Shown piece by piece: positions 53,274 to 62,410 of a stretch of DNA of 64,000 nucleotides; position 1 is the first letter of the stretch, and each line of letters begins with the position of its first letter. Under the pieces are notes generated by a model that was not told where the DNA came from, did no database searches, and saw only the letters and a program-made list of their open reading frames with translations. The position numbers and the translations under genes are program-made. The DNA comes from Sphingosinicellaceae bacterium (GTDB taxonomy: Bacteria; Pseudomonadota; Alphaproteobacteria; Sphingomonadales; Sphingomonadaceae), in assembly GCA_019285715.1 (NCBI GenBank), contig CP079108.1:2309001-2373000 (forward strand). The letters run 5' to 3'.

Positions 53274-54694
53274 GCGGCGGTCGGCAGCACCAGCGTCACC
53301 GCCAGCCCGCCGAGATCCTCGCTCTCGCCCAGCACGACCGACCCGCCGTAGATCTCAGCCACGTCGCGCACGATCGCCAGTCCGAGGCCGGTTCCCGGCT
53401 GGGCGGTGTCGAGACGGGCGCCGCGTTCGAACAGGCGCTCGCGCTCGGCGGGAGGGATGCCGGTGCCGTCGTCCTCGACCACGATCGAGGCGTTCGGACC
53501 GCTCGCCGAGACCGTGACGAACACACGGCCGCCGCCGTACAGCGCGGCGTTATCGAGCAGATTGCCGACCATTTCCTCGAGGTCCTGGCGCTCTCCACGG
53601 AAGGCCAGGGTCTTGTCGCCATCGATGTCGATGACGACGCCGCGATCGGCGTGGATGCGCGCGATGGTGCGGGCCAGCGCTTCCAATGACGGCCAGATAT
53701 CGGCGCGCGAGGCCGAGGCCGCGCGACGTCCGGTGGCGCGGGCGCGGGCAAGGTGGTGGTCGACATGCCGCCGCATGATTGCCGTCTGGGTCGCGACCGT
53801 CGCGGCGAGGTCGGAGGCCCCCGCCTGCGCCTCGCCGAGCAGTACGCTCATCGGGGTCTTCAAGGCGTGGGCAAGGTTGCCGGCGTGGCGGCGCGCAGCC
53901 TCGGCCTGCTCGGCATTGTGGTCGAGCAACTCGTTCAGCTCGGCAACGAACGGCGCGATCTCGCGAGGGAAGTCCTCGGGTACGCGGGTGGCGGTGCCCG
54001 AGCGGATCGCAGCGATCGACATGCTGACGCGGCGCAGCGGCCACAGGCCATAGATCGACTGCAGCGCCGCCAGCGCCAGCAGCCCGACGCCGAGGCCGCC
54101 GAGCGACCACAGCAGCACCGAGCGCAGCGTCGCCGTTTGCGCATCGAGGTCGGCGGTCGACTGGGCGACCATGAAGTTGAAGCGCGTCGGCGCGCCCATC
54201 AGCGCCTGCGTGCGCTGGACCATACGCAGCGGCTCGTTCTTAAAGTGGGTGTCATAGGTCCGGCAGACGATGCGGCAATCGCTCTTGAGGTCGGGCGTCA
54301 GCGTCCGGTCCCACAGGGAACGTGATACGAATGGGTCCTGCCCGCCCATGGAGACCTGCCAGTACAGCCCCGAATATGGCTCCGAGAATCGCTGGTCGCC
54401 GAGCGGCCGGGTGAAGCGCACCTCACCCGCCGGCCCGATGTCGGCGGCGGCGATCATCGCATCCAACGCGAAGTCGAGCTGCCCATCGAAGTTGCGGGTG
54501 ATCGCGTCGGTCAGGACGCGGTCGAGCGCGAAGCCGCCGATCAGCAGCAGCGGGATGATCCACGCCGCCGCCAGCAGGATCATGCGCTGGGTCAGCGAGC
54601 GGGCACGCGCGATCGGCTCCGGACTCGCGGCGGCGGCAGGCCCCGCCGTCGGAACTCCCGCCAGCGACACTGAGCCCACGGTCGCCGGTGCCAC
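53270..54694 (-). CDS. Sensor histidine kinase
   Basis: A 474-residue membrane kinase with two transmembrane helices (about 40-57 and 192-212), a periplasmic domain of about 135 residues between them, a HAMP-like linker and the kinase core. The phosphoacceptor His276 is in LAHALKTPMSVLLGE, an atypical HALKTP instead of HELRTP. N-box DNAALYGGG, G1 DDGTGIPPAERERLFERG and G2 GTGLGLAI are present. Two Cys (140 and 144) lie in the periplasmic domain and could form a disulfide. GTG at 54694 has GGGAG upstream; a TTG at 54742 would overlap the response regulator. It resembles PhoQ-type sensors. Signal unknown. Confidence 0.9.
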   Translation of the reverse strand: MAPATVGSVSLAGVPTAGPAAAASPEPIARARSLTQRMILLAAAWIIPLLLIGGFALDRVLTDAITRNFDGQLDFALDAMIAAADIGPAGEVRFTRPLGDQRFSEPYSGLYWQVSMGGQDPFVSRSLWDRTLTPDLKSDCRIVCRTYDTHFKNEPLRMVQRTQALMGAPTRFNFMVAQSTADLDAQTATLRSVLLWSLGGLGVGLLALAALQSIYGLWPLRRVSMSIAAIRSGTATRVPEDFPREIAPFVAELNELLDHNAEQAEAARRHAGNLAHALKTPMSVLLGEAQAGASDLAATVATQTAIMRRHVDHHLARARATGRRAASASRADIWPSLEALARTIARIHADRGVVIDIDGDKTLAFRGERQDLEEMVGNLLDNAALYGGGRVFVTVSASGPNASIVVEDDGTGIPPAERERLFERGARLDTAQPGTGLGLAIVRDVAEIYGGSVVLGESEDLGGLAVTLVLPTAA

Positions 54695-54716
54695 TACGCT
54701 CCCGGTCGCCGCGACC

Positions 54717-55376
54717 TCAGGCGGCGTCGAGGCTGTAGCCAAGGCCGCGGGTCGTGCTGATCAGGTCGGACCCGAGCTTCTTGCGGATGCGCGTGATGAA
54801 CACCTCGATGGTGTTCGAATCGCGGTCGAAATCCTGGTCGTAGATGTGCTCGATAAGCTCGGTGCGGCTAACCACCTTGCCCTTGTGATGCATCAGATAG
54901 CTGAGCAGCTTGAACTCCTGCGCGGTCAGCTTGACCGGCTCGCCACCGAGCGTGACGCGGCCCGAACGGGTGTCGAGGCGTACCGCACCCGCCATCAGTT
55001 CGGACGACGCGTTGCCGGTCGACCGCCGGATCAGGGCGCGCAGCCGAGCGATCAGTTCCTCGGTCTGGAAGGGCTTGGCCAGATAGTCGTCGGCACCGGC
55101 ATCGAGGCCGGCGACCTTGTCCGACCAGCTGTCGCGCGCCGTCAGCACCAGCACCGGCGCCGTCCGGCCTTCCTTGCGCCAGCGGTCGAGCACGGTCAGC
55201 CCATCGACCTCGGGCAGCCCGAGGTCGAGCACCACCGCATCATAATTTTCGGTAGCACCCAGATAATGCGCGTCCTCGCCATCGGCGGCCGTATCGATCG
55301 CATAGCCGGCGCCTTCGAGCGCGGTCTTCAGCTGACGCAGCAAATTGGGTTCATCTTCGACAACGAGTACGCGCAC
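54717..55376 (-). CDS. OmpR-family response regulator
   Basis: A 219-residue regulator. The receiver has Glu7-Asp8, the phospho-acceptor Asp51 (VVLDLGLPEVDG) and Lys in LAKPFQTEE; the C-terminal winged-helix has LTAQEFKLLSYLMHHKGKVVSR and VEVFITRIRKKLG-type recognition helix. It starts with GTG in a TAGTG overlap with the PepSY gene and its end is 22 bp from the kinase start, so the three genes form one operon. Confidence 0.95.
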   Translation of the reverse strand: MRVLVVEDEPNLLRQLKTALEGAGYAIDTAADGEDAHYLGATENYDAVVLDLGLPEVDGLTVLDRWRKEGRTAPVLVLTARDSWSDKVAGLDAGADDYLAKPFQTEELIARLRALIRRSTGNASSELMAGAVRLDTRSGRVTLGGEPVKLTAQEFKLLSYLMHHKGKVVSRTELIEHIYDQDFDRDSNTIEVFITRIRKKLGSDLISTTRGLGYSLDAA

Positions 55377-55693
55377 TACATGCTCTCCCGGCGGCCAAGT
55401 ATCCGGCCCGTTCTTGCGTCGACGACGATGTCGACGATCTCCGTTCCGCGGACATATCGCATCTGATACGTCCAGCTTTCCTTGTCGAAGTCGCTGCCGA
55501 TCAGCCGGCCACCGCCGGCGGCGCGGTCGGCGATCGCCTTGAGTTTCGGGTACGGCAGCATCGCCCCTTCCGAAACACCGGTATAGGGCGTCCACGACTT
55601 CTGCTGCGCGGACGCCAGCCCCGCCGCCATGCCCAGCGTTCCGGCCGCCAGCGCCAGCGCGACAAACAGGGGGAGCGGCTTCGACACCATCAT
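55376..55693 (-). CDS. PepSY-like exported protein
   Basis: A 105-residue protein with a signal peptide (FVALALAAGTLGMAAGLASA) and one PepSY-like domain: LKAIADRAAGGGRLIG, SWTYQMRYVRGTEIVDIVVDARTGRIL. Such proteins often bind or modulate a cognate sensor. The ATG at 55693 gives a clean signal peptide; another ATG at 55738 would add 15 residues. Neither has a good ribosome site. It is the first gene of the two-component operon and could be the periplasmic modulator of the kinase. Confidence 0.75.
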   Translation of the reverse strand: MMVSKPLPLFVALALAAGTLGMAAGLASAQQKSWTPYTGVSEGAMLPYPKLKAIADRAAGGGRLIGSDFDKESWTYQMRYVRGTEIVDIVVDARTGRILGRRESM

Positions 55694-55794
55694 CGTTCGG
55701 GATAGGTAGCGGGCGGTGAACAGCTTGTGAATGTTCATTTGTGCCGAGGCCGCGCGGCTTGCCACGTCGGCGCGCGAACCCTAGTCGTTGACCG

Positions 55795-56658
55795 GTGCCA
55801 GCCGCCAGCCGTCCTACCGCGATCGAAGATCCGACCAACCGCTTCGTCATCCACCGGCTGAGCGCGGCAGTGCTGCCGTTCGCGGTCCGCAGCGGCATCC
55901 ATCCCAACGCTGTCTCGCTGCTCGGCCTCGCTTTCGCGGGCTGCTCGGGGACGGCGTATCACTATTGGCGCTCGCCGTGGATGGTCGCGATCGGGTTCGC
56001 GTTCATGGTCTGCTGGCACGTCTGCGACGGCCTCGACGGGCAGCTCGCGCGCGCCACCGGCAAGGCTTCGGCGACCGGGCGGCTGGTCGACGGCGTCTGC
56101 GACTACCTGGCGTTCTTCGCAGTGCTTATCCCGGTCGCGACGAGCTTCCCGGACTGGGGCGACAAGCTAACACTGTGCCTGACCGCCGGGGCCGCTCACG
56201 GCTTTCAGGCGGCGTACTATGAAGGCGTTCGCGAAGGCTGGCTGCGACGTTTCCGGGGCCGTTTCGAGGCCGAGCCACGCCCGGTCACCGGCCACTTCCT
56301 CGAGCACGGCCACAATGCCCTCGAACAACTGGTCGGCAGCGGCGAGCGTCCGGTCGACCGCCTCCTCCGCGCCCAGCCCGAGCGTTTGCCTGCCGTCCTC
56401 GCCGCGACCGCGCCGTGGGTGCGTGTGCTGATGCCGCTGTCGGCGAACGGCCGCACCCTCGCGCTGCCGATCGCCTGCCTGCTTGGCCACGCCGAGTGGT
56501 TCTGGTGGTGGGAGCTGATCGGTCTCAACCTCATCGCGGTTTGCGGTGGAGTGGGGCTGCGGCGCGCCGAGGCCCGGATTGTCGCGAGCGCCCCCGGGAT
56601 GCTAGACCTGCACCCGTTCGACAAACCCGCAAACAGCGGGCTCGAAGGGGCAGAATGA
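55795..56658 (+). CDS. CDP-alcohol phosphatidyltransferase family protein
   Basis: A 287-residue membrane enzyme that joins a CDP-activated group to an alcohol. The complete catalytic motif is visible with Asp78, Asp81, Ala85-Arg86, Gly95, Asp99 and Asp103 in the required spacing. About six helices are present; the C-terminal 100 residues are longer than in the small PGS/PSS enzymes. The start is GTG. The substrate is not predictable; inositol-phosphate synthases also belong here. It is 10 bp upstream of the coiled-coil gene and shares its direction. Confidence 0.85.
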   Translation: MPAASRPTAIEDPTNRFVIHRLSAAVLPFAVRSGIHPNAVSLLGLAFAGCSGTAYHYWRSPWMVAIGFAFMVCWHVCDGLDGQLARATGKASATGRLVDGVCDYLAFFAVLIPVATSFPDWGDKLTLCLTAGAAHGFQAAYYEGVREGWLRRFRGRFEAEPRPVTGHFLEHGHNALEQLVGSGERPVDRLLRAQPERLPAVLAATAPWVRVLMPLSANGRTLALPIACLLGHAEWFWWWELIGLNLIAVCGGVGLRRAEARIVASAPGMLDLHPFDKPANSGLEGAE

Positions 56659-56668
56659 CCATTCCAGA

Positions 56669-58768
56669 ATGAGTGACCGGGACATCGACGACGTGCCGCC
56701 ACGGCGCTGGCCGGCGGCGCTGCTGCTCGCGGCCGCACTCGTCTGGCTCGGCGTTGCCGCCGCGATCGCGGTCATCGCCGGCCAGAACTTCGCGCGGCTG
56801 GCCGAGAGCCCGCCCGCCGAAGTCGCGATCCTGGTCGGCTCCTTCGTGCTCCAGATGCTGCCGCCGCTCGCCGTCGCGATCCTGGCGTTCGGGATGCTGC
56901 GCCGCCAGCGCCCCGACACCGCCGCACGTCTTGCGGCGATCGACGCGCGCCACCGCAACGCTGCGGTCGCCACCCATGCCGTCGCCCACGACCTCGAGGC
57001 GATCGACGTGATGCTCGACCACATCGATGCGCGCGTCGCCACGCTCAACCAGCGCGCCAATGCCGAAGGCCGGGGGCTGACCGATGCCGCGGGAGCGCTC
57101 GATGCCGCCGCCGCGCGCCTGGTGACTGGGGCCGAGACGGTCCGCGCTGCCGGCTCGAACCTGACTGCGACGCTGCCCGAGGCCGACGAGCGCGCCCAGC
57201 GTCTCGCTGCACTTCTCGACACCAGCGCCCGCGAGAACGCCCGCCAGTCGGGCGAGCTGGAGACCATGCTGAGCGGGTTGTGGGCCGCCACCGACGACGC
57301 CGTTGCGCGCCACGATGCCGCCGTTGGTGCCGCCCGCGAGCGCCTGACTGCGCTGACCATCCTGTCGACCGAGACCGCCGCCAAGGTCGGCAACCAGGGC
57401 GACAGGCTCCATGCCCTCGCCGACGCCGCGCTCGGCGCGACCACCGCCGCGCTCGACACCACCCGCGCCGGGGTCGAGGCGCAGACCGCCGCTCTCCTCG
57501 CCAGCGTCGACCAGGCCAAGGTCGCGATGGACCACATCGGCGGCGAGGCGATGCGCGTCATGCAGAAGCGCCTCGACCGGCTACTCGAGGCGGCCGACAG
57601 CCTCGGCCAGTCTCTGACCGAGCAGGACGCGCGCAGCCGGGTCTTCGTCGACACCGTCGAGCGCAGCTTCAACGTCCTCGAAGCCAAGCTCGGCAATGCC
57701 GCGACCACCGGCAACACCACCCTCGACGCGCTCGGACAGCGCATCCAGGCGGTGCGCGACACCGTCCACACGCTCAACGACCCGCTCGGCACCACCCACG
57801 ATGCGGTCGGCGCGATCGAGGCTGCGGTCGCCCGGCTCGAGCATGCCACCAACACGGTCGTCGCCAACATCGGCGCGACGATGCCGACGACCGGCGAGAA
57901 CGTCGCTGGCCTGGCACAGCAACTCGGCACCCTGCACGAGCAGGTCGGCGCCCTCGCCGCCCCGGTCGGCGCGACCGAAACCACCCTCGGGCGGATCATC
58001 GCCCAGCTCAGCGACGCGCGCGCCAGCGCCAACGAGGTCGAGACTGCGACCGGAACTGCCGCGCTGACCGCCTCGAACCAGTTGATCGAGGTCCTCGGCC
58101 GGGTCCGCGAGGTCGCCGCCGCAACGGCAGGCACCATGCGGACCACCTTGGAGGCGGTCGTCGCCGAGGCCGAGGTAGCGCTCGCGGGCACCGGCGACAC
58201 CATGGCGCGCAACGCGTTCGGCACCCCGATCCGCGCGCAGCTCGACGCCGTCACCGAGGCCTCGGACCGCGCCGCAGCGGCCGCACAAGCAGCGGCCGAG
58301 CGCGTCACCCAGCGCCTGCTCGGCCTGACGCAGACCGTTGCCAACGTCGAGGCGCGCATCGACGAGGTCGACACCCGCTACGACGTCATGCTCCGCGAAG
58401 ACCTAGCGCGGCGTTCGGAGGGGCTGATCGAGTCGCTGAACTCCGCCGCGATCGACGTCACCAAGCTGCTCGCGATCGACGTCGGAGACCAGGCGTGGAC
58501 CGACTATCTGAAGGGCGACCACGGCGTCTTCGCCCGCCGCGCGGTGCGCCTGCTCGATCGCGAGACAGCGCGCAAGATCGAGCGTCACTACAGCTACGAC
58601 GCGCCGTTCCGCGAACAGGCGATCCGCTTCATCACCGAGTTCGAGACGCTGCTGAAGCGCGTCATGCCGGACCGCGAGGGCAAGGCGCTGGCGGTGACTT
58701 TGCTGTCGAGCGATCTGGGGAAGCTGTACGTCGTGCTGGCGCAGGCGACGGAGCGGCTGCGGGAGTAA
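56669..58768 (+). CDS. Large coiled-coil membrane protein, unknown function
   Basis: A 699-residue protein. Two transmembrane helices at 14-39 and 52-77 are followed by about 500 residues of Ala-rich heptads, without Pro, forming a long coiled coil in which Ala, Asp, Thr and Val dominate, as in structural or MCP-like stalks. It lacks the MCP signalling hairpin and HAMP motif. The last 100 residues form a separate conserved domain: DVTKLLAIDVGDQAWTDYL, FARRAVRLLD, FRFITEFETLLKRV-like and LLSSDLGKLYVVLAQA. I recognise this domain from sphingomonad hypothetical proteins but know no function. The ATG has no good ribosome site. It follows the phosphatidyltransferase gene. Confidence 0.75.
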   Translation: MSDRDIDDVPPRRWPAALLLAAALVWLGVAAAIAVIAGQNFARLAESPPAEVAILVGSFVLQMLPPLAVAILAFGMLRRQRPDTAARLAAIDARHRNAAVATHAVAHDLEAIDVMLDHIDARVATLNQRANAEGRGLTDAAGALDAAAARLVTGAETVRAAGSNLTATLPEADERAQRLAALLDTSARENARQSGELETMLSGLWAATDDAVARHDAAVGAARERLTALTILSTETAAKVGNQGDRLHALADAALGATTAALDTTRAGVEAQTAALLASVDQAKVAMDHIGGEAMRVMQKRLDRLLEAADSLGQSLTEQDARSRVFVDTVERSFNVLEAKLGNAATTGNTTLDALGQRIQAVRDTVHTLNDPLGTTHDAVGAIEAAVARLEHATNTVVANIGATMPTTGENVAGLAQQLGTLHEQVGALAAPVGATETTLGRIIAQLSDARASANEVETATGTAALTASNQLIEVLGRVREVAAATAGTMRTTLEAVVAEAEVALAGTGDTMARNAFGTPIRAQLDAVTEASDRAAAAAQAAAERVTQRLLGLTQTVANVEARIDEVDTRYDVMLREDLARRSEGLIESLNSAAIDVTKLLAIDVGDQAWTDYLKGDHGVFARRAVRLLDRETARKIERHYSYDAPFREQAIRFITEFETLLKRVMPDREGKALAVTLLSSDLGKLYVVLAQATERLRE

Positions 58769-58836
58769 GCAGCTCGGCGGGAAAAGCGGACCGACCTCTC
58801 GCTGTCATTCCAGCGAAGCGCAGGAACGCCCCCCGT

Positions 58837-58929
58837 TGTCATTCCGGCGAAGGCCGGAACCCAGCTGCGTCAAGGGCTCGAAGTTCGGAACGTTGGGGGC
58901 AGCTGGGTTCCGGCATTCGCCGGAATGAC
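58837..58929. repeat. Palindromic repeat, type A with conserved spacer
   Basis: GTCATTCCGGCGAAGGCCGG and its complement flank a spacer that contains GGGCTCGAAGTTC, also found in the element at 17695-17785. A degenerate half copy lies just before it (58803-58829). It fills most of the 195-bp gap between the coiled-coil gene and the DUF1467 gene. Confidence 0.85.
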
Positions 58930-58963
58930 AAGCTTGGTTAGGCGTAACCAACCTCGAACCCCC

Positions 58964-59224
58964 TCACCCCCAACCCGGAATGTCTTCCAGCGCGATCCAA
59001 CCCGCGACATAATTCGCGTAGAACGCCGCAAACAACAGGCTCGCGATCACAGTCGTCCACGCCGCCTTGCGCCACAGCATCGGATTCGCCGGGGCCGAGT
59101 CCGCCTCGCCCGGCCCGCGTGCCTCACCGGCCTCGTCGCTGGTGCGGACGCCCCACGGTAGCACCGCGAACAGCGTCAGCACCCAGAACAACAGGTAGAT
59201 CGCGATGGCCGAGGCGAGGTGCAC
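58964..59224 (-). CDS. DUF1467 family membrane protein
   Basis: An 86-residue protein with two helices (ASAIAIYLLFWVLTLFAVLPW and TTVIASLLFAAFYANYVAG) and the typical GVRTSDEAGEA motif between them. Function unknown. It starts with GTG, four bases after RNase J, as in most alphaproteobacteria. Confidence 0.9.
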   Translation of the reverse strand: MHLASAIAIYLLFWVLTLFAVLPWGVRTSDEAGEARGPGEADSAPANPMLWRKAAWTTVIASLLFAAFYANYVAGWIALEDIPGWG

Positions 59225-59228
59225 GGGT

Positions 59229-60875
59229 CTAGAGCTGCACGACCTGGACGTCGGTCACCGGCTTCTTGCCGGTCCACTCGCGCGCCACCCGGCGGACCGC
59301 GACGCGGACCCCTTCGGCGTATTTCTCGGCGTTGCGTGAGTCGCCCTGCCCGGCCTTGCCCGCGGCTTCGACGCACTCGGCGATGAAGTCGTCGCGGTCT
59401 TCCTCGACCGGCACGCCCTGCATGACGATCGACGGTGCCGCCGCGAGCTTGCCGGCCTTGTTGAGAACGAGCGTCGCCGACAGGTAGCCGCTGTGCATCA
59501 TGCGCCGGCGCTGGACCATCGTCGCACCGTCCGCCGGCAGGATGACATCGCCGTCGAGGACCAGTCGCCCGACCCGCTCGTGCCCAATCAGCTTGGGGCC
59601 GTCGGGCGCGAGGCGGATCGCGCCGCCGTTGCTGGGTACCATCGCGCGCGGCACGCCGATCGACAGCGCCAGTTTGGCATGCTCCTCGAGGTGGCGGCGC
59701 TCGCCGTGGACCGGGATCGAGATCGTCGGACGGATCCAGTCGTACATCTTCTCGAGTTCGGGACGGCCGGGGTGGCCCGAGACGTGGACGTGCGCCTGCT
59801 TCTCGGTGATGACCTCGACGCCCTTCGCCGCGAGTGCGTTCTGCACCGCACCGATAGCGAGCTCGTTGCCGGGGATCTGCTTCGACGAATAGACCACGAG
59901 ATCGCCGGGCTGGAGCTTGAGGTGCGAGTGGCTGCCCGCCGCAATTCGGCTGAGCGCGGCGTTCGGCTCGCCCTGCGCGCCGGTGCAGACGATCAGCAAC
60001 GACGACGGATCGGCCCGCGCCGCATCCTCGAAGCTCATCAGCGGCGGGAAGTCCTTGAGGTAACCCACTGCCTTTGCAGTCTGCGTGATGCGGTCCATCG
60101 AGCGACCGACGAGCACGATGTGCCGGCCGGTCAGCTTGGCGACTTCACCCAGCGTGTGCACGCGGGCCGCGTTCGAGGCGAAGGTCGTGACCAGCACGCG
60201 GCCGGTCTTCCGCGCCTTGATCAACTCGGTGAGGCCGATGCGCACGCCCTCCTCCGACCCCGAAGCCTCGGCGTTGAAGACGTTGGTGGAGTCGCCGACC
60301 ATCGCCAGCACGCCCTCGTCACCGATGGCGCGCAGCGCGGCCTCGCTGGTCGGGACGCCCATCTGGGGCTTGTCGTCGAGCTTCCAGTCGCCGGTGTGAA
60401 AGACCCGTCCGTACGGCGTGTCGATAACCAGCGCGTTGCCCTCGGGGATCGAGTGCGCCAGCGCGGCGTAACGGATGCTGAAGTCGCCGAGCTTAACGGT
60501 GCCGCCGAGCTTGACGATGTTGAGCTTGACCTTGGCGGCGTCGCCGCCCTCCTCCTCCAGCTTCTTGCGGATCAGGCCGGCGGTGAACGGCGTCGCGAAC
60601 AGCGGCACGCCGAGGTCGGCGGCGAGATACGGGATCGCCCCGATATGGTCCTCGTGGCCGTGGGTCAGGACGATGCCGAGCAGGTCCTTGCGGCGCTCCT
60701 CGATGAAGCTGAGGTCGGGGAGGATGAGATCGACGCCGGGATAGCTCGGGTCGGCGAAGGTCATGCCGAGGTCGACCATGATCCACTTGCCGTTGCAGCC
60801 GTACAGGTTGACGTTCATCCCGATCTCGCCGGAGCCGCCGAGCGGCAGGAAGATCAGTTCTTTACCAGGTGTCAT
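59229..60875 (-). CDS. rnj: Ribonuclease J
   Basis: A 548-residue metallo-beta-lactamase-fold nuclease with endo- and 5' exonuclease activity in RNA processing. The metal motif HxHxDH is His72, His74, Asp76, His77 (THGHEDHIGA). The beta-CASP region and C-terminal domain (HVHVSGHPGRPEL, SIPVHGERRHL) are present. Alphaproteobacteria normally have this single RNase J. It overlaps no gene; coaX ends 12 bp upstream. Confidence 0.95.
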   Translation of the reverse strand: MTPGKELIFLPLGGSGEIGMNVNLYGCNGKWIMVDLGMTFADPSYPGVDLILPDLSFIEERRKDLLGIVLTHGHEDHIGAIPYLAADLGVPLFATPFTAGLIRKKLEEEGGDAAKVKLNIVKLGGTVKLGDFSIRYAALAHSIPEGNALVIDTPYGRVFHTGDWKLDDKPQMGVPTSEAALRAIGDEGVLAMVGDSTNVFNAEASGSEEGVRIGLTELIKARKTGRVLVTTFASNAARVHTLGEVAKLTGRHIVLVGRSMDRITQTAKAVGYLKDFPPLMSFEDAARADPSSLLIVCTGAQGEPNAALSRIAAGSHSHLKLQPGDLVVYSSKQIPGNELAIGAVQNALAAKGVEVITEKQAHVHVSGHPGRPELEKMYDWIRPTISIPVHGERRHLEEHAKLALSIGVPRAMVPSNGGAIRLAPDGPKLIGHERVGRLVLDGDVILPADGATMVQRRRMMHSGYLSATLVLNKAGKLAAAPSIVMQGVPVEEDRDDFIAECVEAAGKAGQGDSRNAEKYAEGVRVAVRRVAREWTGKKPVTDVQVVQL

Positions 60876-60887
60876 TCAGTCTCTTTT

Positions 60888-61697
60888 TCAGGTTGGTTCA
60901 GAGCCGTTGGATGCGTGGAGCGCTTGATTCAGCGCGTGGATGCGGATCAAACCGCACATGGTGAGGTCGCCATCGACCATGTCTATGGCGTTGGTATGGC
61001 GATTGAAGAGCGTCGCGAGGCCTCCGGTAGCGATCACCGTGACCGGTCGCCCGATCTCCGATGTAATGCGCGCGACCAAACCTTCAATCAGGCCGACATA
61101 GCCCCAGAACACCCCTGACTGCATCGCGTGGATCGTGCCCTTGCCGATGACGCCCTTGCCCTCGGGCGGCGGCTCTACCGCGATCCGTGGCAATTTGGCC
61201 GCCGCGGCATAGAGCGCGTCCATGCTGAGGTTGATGCCCGGCGCGATGACGCCACCCCGGTAGCTGCCGTCGGCGCCGACGACGTCGAAGGTGGTGGCGG
61301 TGCCGAAGTCGACCACGATCAGGTCGCCGGGGTGCGCGGCGTGCGCGGCGACGGCGTTGACGATGCGGTCGGCACCGGCCTCCGACGGGTTCGGCAGGTC
61401 GATGCGCATGCCGAGCTCGAGGCCGCCGACCGCGACCACCAACGGCTCGATCTTGAAGTATTTGCGGCACAGGTGCTGGAGGTTGAACAGTGTCGGCGGC
61501 ACCACCGTCGCGATGATCGCCGCGGAAATATGGCTGTGCTCGACGCCCTCGAGGCTCATCAGCTGGTGCAGCCAGACCGCGTATTCGTCGGCGGTGCGGT
61601 TGTGGTCGGTCGAGATGCGCCAGCGCTGGCGGATGTACTCGCCTTCGCACAGCGCAAAGACGATGTTGGTGTTGCCGACGTCGATGGCGAGCAGCAT
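60888..61697 (-). CDS. coaX: Type III pantothenate kinase
   Basis: A 269-residue kinase for the first step of coenzyme A synthesis. The phosphate-1 motif IDVGNTN at the N-terminus, [14 protein letters not shown], and the nucleotide motif [14 protein letters not shown] with the later ATGGLATLF block are typical. It needs a monovalent cation in this family. It follows birA by two bases and so is coupled to the same transcript. Confidence 0.95.
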   Translation of the reverse strand: MLLAIDVGNTNIVFALCEGEYIRQRWRISTDHNRTADEYAVWLHQLMSLEGVEHSHISAAIIATVVPPTLFNLQHLCRKYFKIEPLVVAVGGLELGMRIDLPNPSEAGADRIVNAVAAHAAHPGDLIVVDFGTATTFDVVGADGSYRGGVIAPGINLSMDALYAAAAKLPRIAVEPPPEGKGVIGKGTIHAMQSGVFWGYVGLIEGLVARITSEIGRPVTVIATGGLATLFNRHTNAIDMVDGDLTMCGLIRIHALNQALHASNGSEPT

Positions 61698-61699
61698 TT

Positions 61700-62410
61700 T
61701 CAGACCCCCGCGAAGACTTCGCCGGCATGAACCGCACGCAAGGTACCGCTGTCCAGCCGGAGTTGTAGCGCCCCGTCATCGGCGAGGCCCTCGAACACCC
61801 CGGTCAGGGTCTCGGTGCCGAGGCGCGCGACGACCGGTGCACCGAGGCCCGAGGCGCGCTCCAGCCAGGCGGCTCGGATCGGTGCGAAGCCACCCTCGCG
61901 CCAGTCGGCACGGGCGTTGGCGAACGTCGAGCCGAGGATGGTCACGAACTCGGCCGGTGACGGCGGCGCGATCCCCGCGGCGGCGAGCGAGGTCGCGGGA
62001 CGCTCGCTCGACTCTGGGTGCCCAGCAAGGTTGACGCCGAGGCCGATGATCGTCGCCCCGCTTTGCCCCTCGAGCAGGATGCCCGAGACCTTGACCCCGT
62101 CGAGGAGCAGGTCGTTGGGCCATTTCAACGTCAGTCGGTCGGGGGCGACCCAGCGGTCGAGTGCGCGCGCCAGCGCCAGCGCGGCGACGAACGACAACTG
62201 CGGCGCGGGGCCCTCGCCCGGCTGCGGCTTGACCAGCACGCTGGCAAAGACATTGCCGGGGCAGGAGGTCCACACCCGGCCCCGTCGGCCCCGGCCACCG
62301 GTCTGGGTGTCGGCGCGGACCCAGCTTTCGTCGGGCAGGTCAGACAGGCGCTCGGCGAGCCAGTCGTTGGTCGAGCCGATGGTGGCGAGGTGGGTGATCG
62401 TATGTGTCAG
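61700..62410 (-). CDS. birA: Biotin--[acetyl-CoA-carboxylase] ligase with CTG start
   Basis: A 236-residue enzyme that attaches biotin to carboxylase. The motifs [17 protein letters not shown] (with the catalytic GRGRxGR), [17 protein letters not shown] and GLGVNLAG are complete; there is no N-terminal DNA-binding domain. No ATG, GTG or TTG precedes STN in frame after the nuoN stop. A CTG at 62410 overlaps that stop as CTGA, giving [14 protein letters not shown]. This fits coupling with nuoN. The frame is open upstream through nuoN, but without useful starts nearby. Confidence 0.85.
   Translation of the reverse strand: MTHTITHLATIGSTNDWLAERLSDLPDESWVRADTQTGGRGRRGRVWTSCPGNVFASVLVKPQPGEGPAPQLSFVAALALARALDRWVAPDRLTLKWPNDLLLDGVKVSGILLEGQSGATIIGLGVNLAGHPESSERPATSLAAAGIAPPSPAEFVTILGSTFANARADWREGGFAPIRAAWLERASGLGAPVVARLGTETLTGVFEGLADDGALQLRLDSGTLRAVHAGEVFAGV

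Noticed and set aside
17695-58929. CRISPR array
   Set aside because: The repeats are palindromic, dispersed over tens of kb and not regularly spaced; no cas gene is present.
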